From an uncultured Clostridia bacterium (lineage in GTDB: Bacteria; Bacillota; Clostridia; Christensenellales; QALW01), in assembly GCA_934465535.1 (NCBI GenBank), contig CAKSKV010000002.1, forward strand, positions 62,001-126,000: a stretch of DNA of 64,000 nucleotides, given 5' to 3'. The position numbers and the translations under genes were made by a program. Shown here one piece after another: positions 63,884 to 64,000 of the stretch; position 1 is the stretch's first letter, and the number at the start of each line of letters is the position of its first letter. Below the pieces are notes generated by a model. It made no database searches. It saw only the letters and a list, made by a program, of their open reading frames with translations, and was not told where the DNA came from.

Positions 63884-64000
63884 TTAGTATATCAGGCGTA
63901 TGATTCCGTATTGCAGCGCCTGCGCAAGCAGCGAGCCCACAATTACATACAGCGCAGTCATGCCCTGACTGCGGTATTTTTTCATTATCTGCGCATCCAG
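63884..64000 (-). CDS. C-terminal fragment of a gene cut by the window edge
   Basis: The last 38 codons and stop (TAA at 63886-63884) of a minus-strand gene whose 5' part lies outside the window. The fragment has a basic stretch (MKKYRSQGMT) followed by a hydrophobic helix (ALYVIVGSLLAQALQYGIIR), so it is likely a membrane protein. Too short to assign. It would be upstream of and possibly co-transcribed with the metal exporter. Confidence 0.6.
   Translation of the reverse strand: MDAQIMKKYRSQGMTALYVIVGSLLAQALQYGIIRLIY

Overview
The window looks like chromosomal DNA from an anaerobic, endospore-forming Clostridia-type Firmicute, moderately GC-rich. Three sporulation genes are present: a SpoIIID homologue, a SipL-like SPOCS/LysM protein and the stationary-phase sigma factor SigH. 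Anaerobic life is indicated by a multi-subunit [FeFe]-hydrogenase operon, the oxygen-sensitive NrdD/NrdG ribonucleotide reductase, a FucO-type lactaldehyde reductase and AddAB in place of RecBCD. I see no phage, insertion sequence, CRISPR array, rRNA or tRNA. The layout is ordinary core genome with short operons and clear sigma-A type promoters and intrinsic terminators.

Layout. 1-3475 (-): 5' part of a large one-piece purL. 3.8-5.7 kb (+): an ammonium channel fused to a PII domain, with a hairpin/U-run in its leader. 6.0-12.2 kb (+): acetyltransferase, glycosyltransferase, CDF metal exporter, QueT-type transporter, unknown membrane protein, lytic transglycosylase and a sorbitol-6-phosphate dehydrogenase-like SDR. 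12.6-17.7 kb (+): hydrogenase operon (NuoE-like, GHKL ATPase, HndB, NuoF-like, HydA). 18-24.6 kb (-): GH20 hexosaminidase, dut, nrdD-nrdG behind tandem NrdR-type boxes, and fucO. 25-33.9 kb (+): spoIIID, two lipoproteins, addB-addA. 34-36 kb (-): rplJ-rplL with an L10 leader, and a histidine phosphatase. 36.2-42.7 kb (+): sipL, an acetyltransferase, tspO, greA, and lysS with an appended tRNA-binding domain. Two very GC-rich, heavily self-complementary intergenic elements lie here, at 37.9 and 39.8 kb. 42.8-64 kb, almost all (-): a frameshifted secreted-protein pseudogene, U32 protein, acyl-CoA synthetase with its XRE-cupin partner, htpG, cupin, hom, ECF S-component plus coaX, rplS, a CorC-type protein with a long leader, a HAD phosphatase, sigH-rlmB-mrnC, rhaB, plsY, a DUF1385 protein and a His-rich metal exporter. 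A lone secreted protein (55.3 kb) is on the + strand.

Working together. The bifurcating hydrogenase would dispose of reductant from NADH plus ferredoxin. FucO and RhaB suggest use of deoxysugars with 1,2-propanediol as an end product. CoaX and its overlapping ECF partner suggest pantothenate salvage feeding CoA synthesis. The most unusual signals are the two GC-rich structured elements, the Amt-PII fusion with its leader hairpin, the LysRS fusion, the GHKL ATPase inside the hydrogenase operon, and the unassigned leaders of queT and the CorC gene. All calls rest on reading the sequence and on remembered family features; no database search was run.
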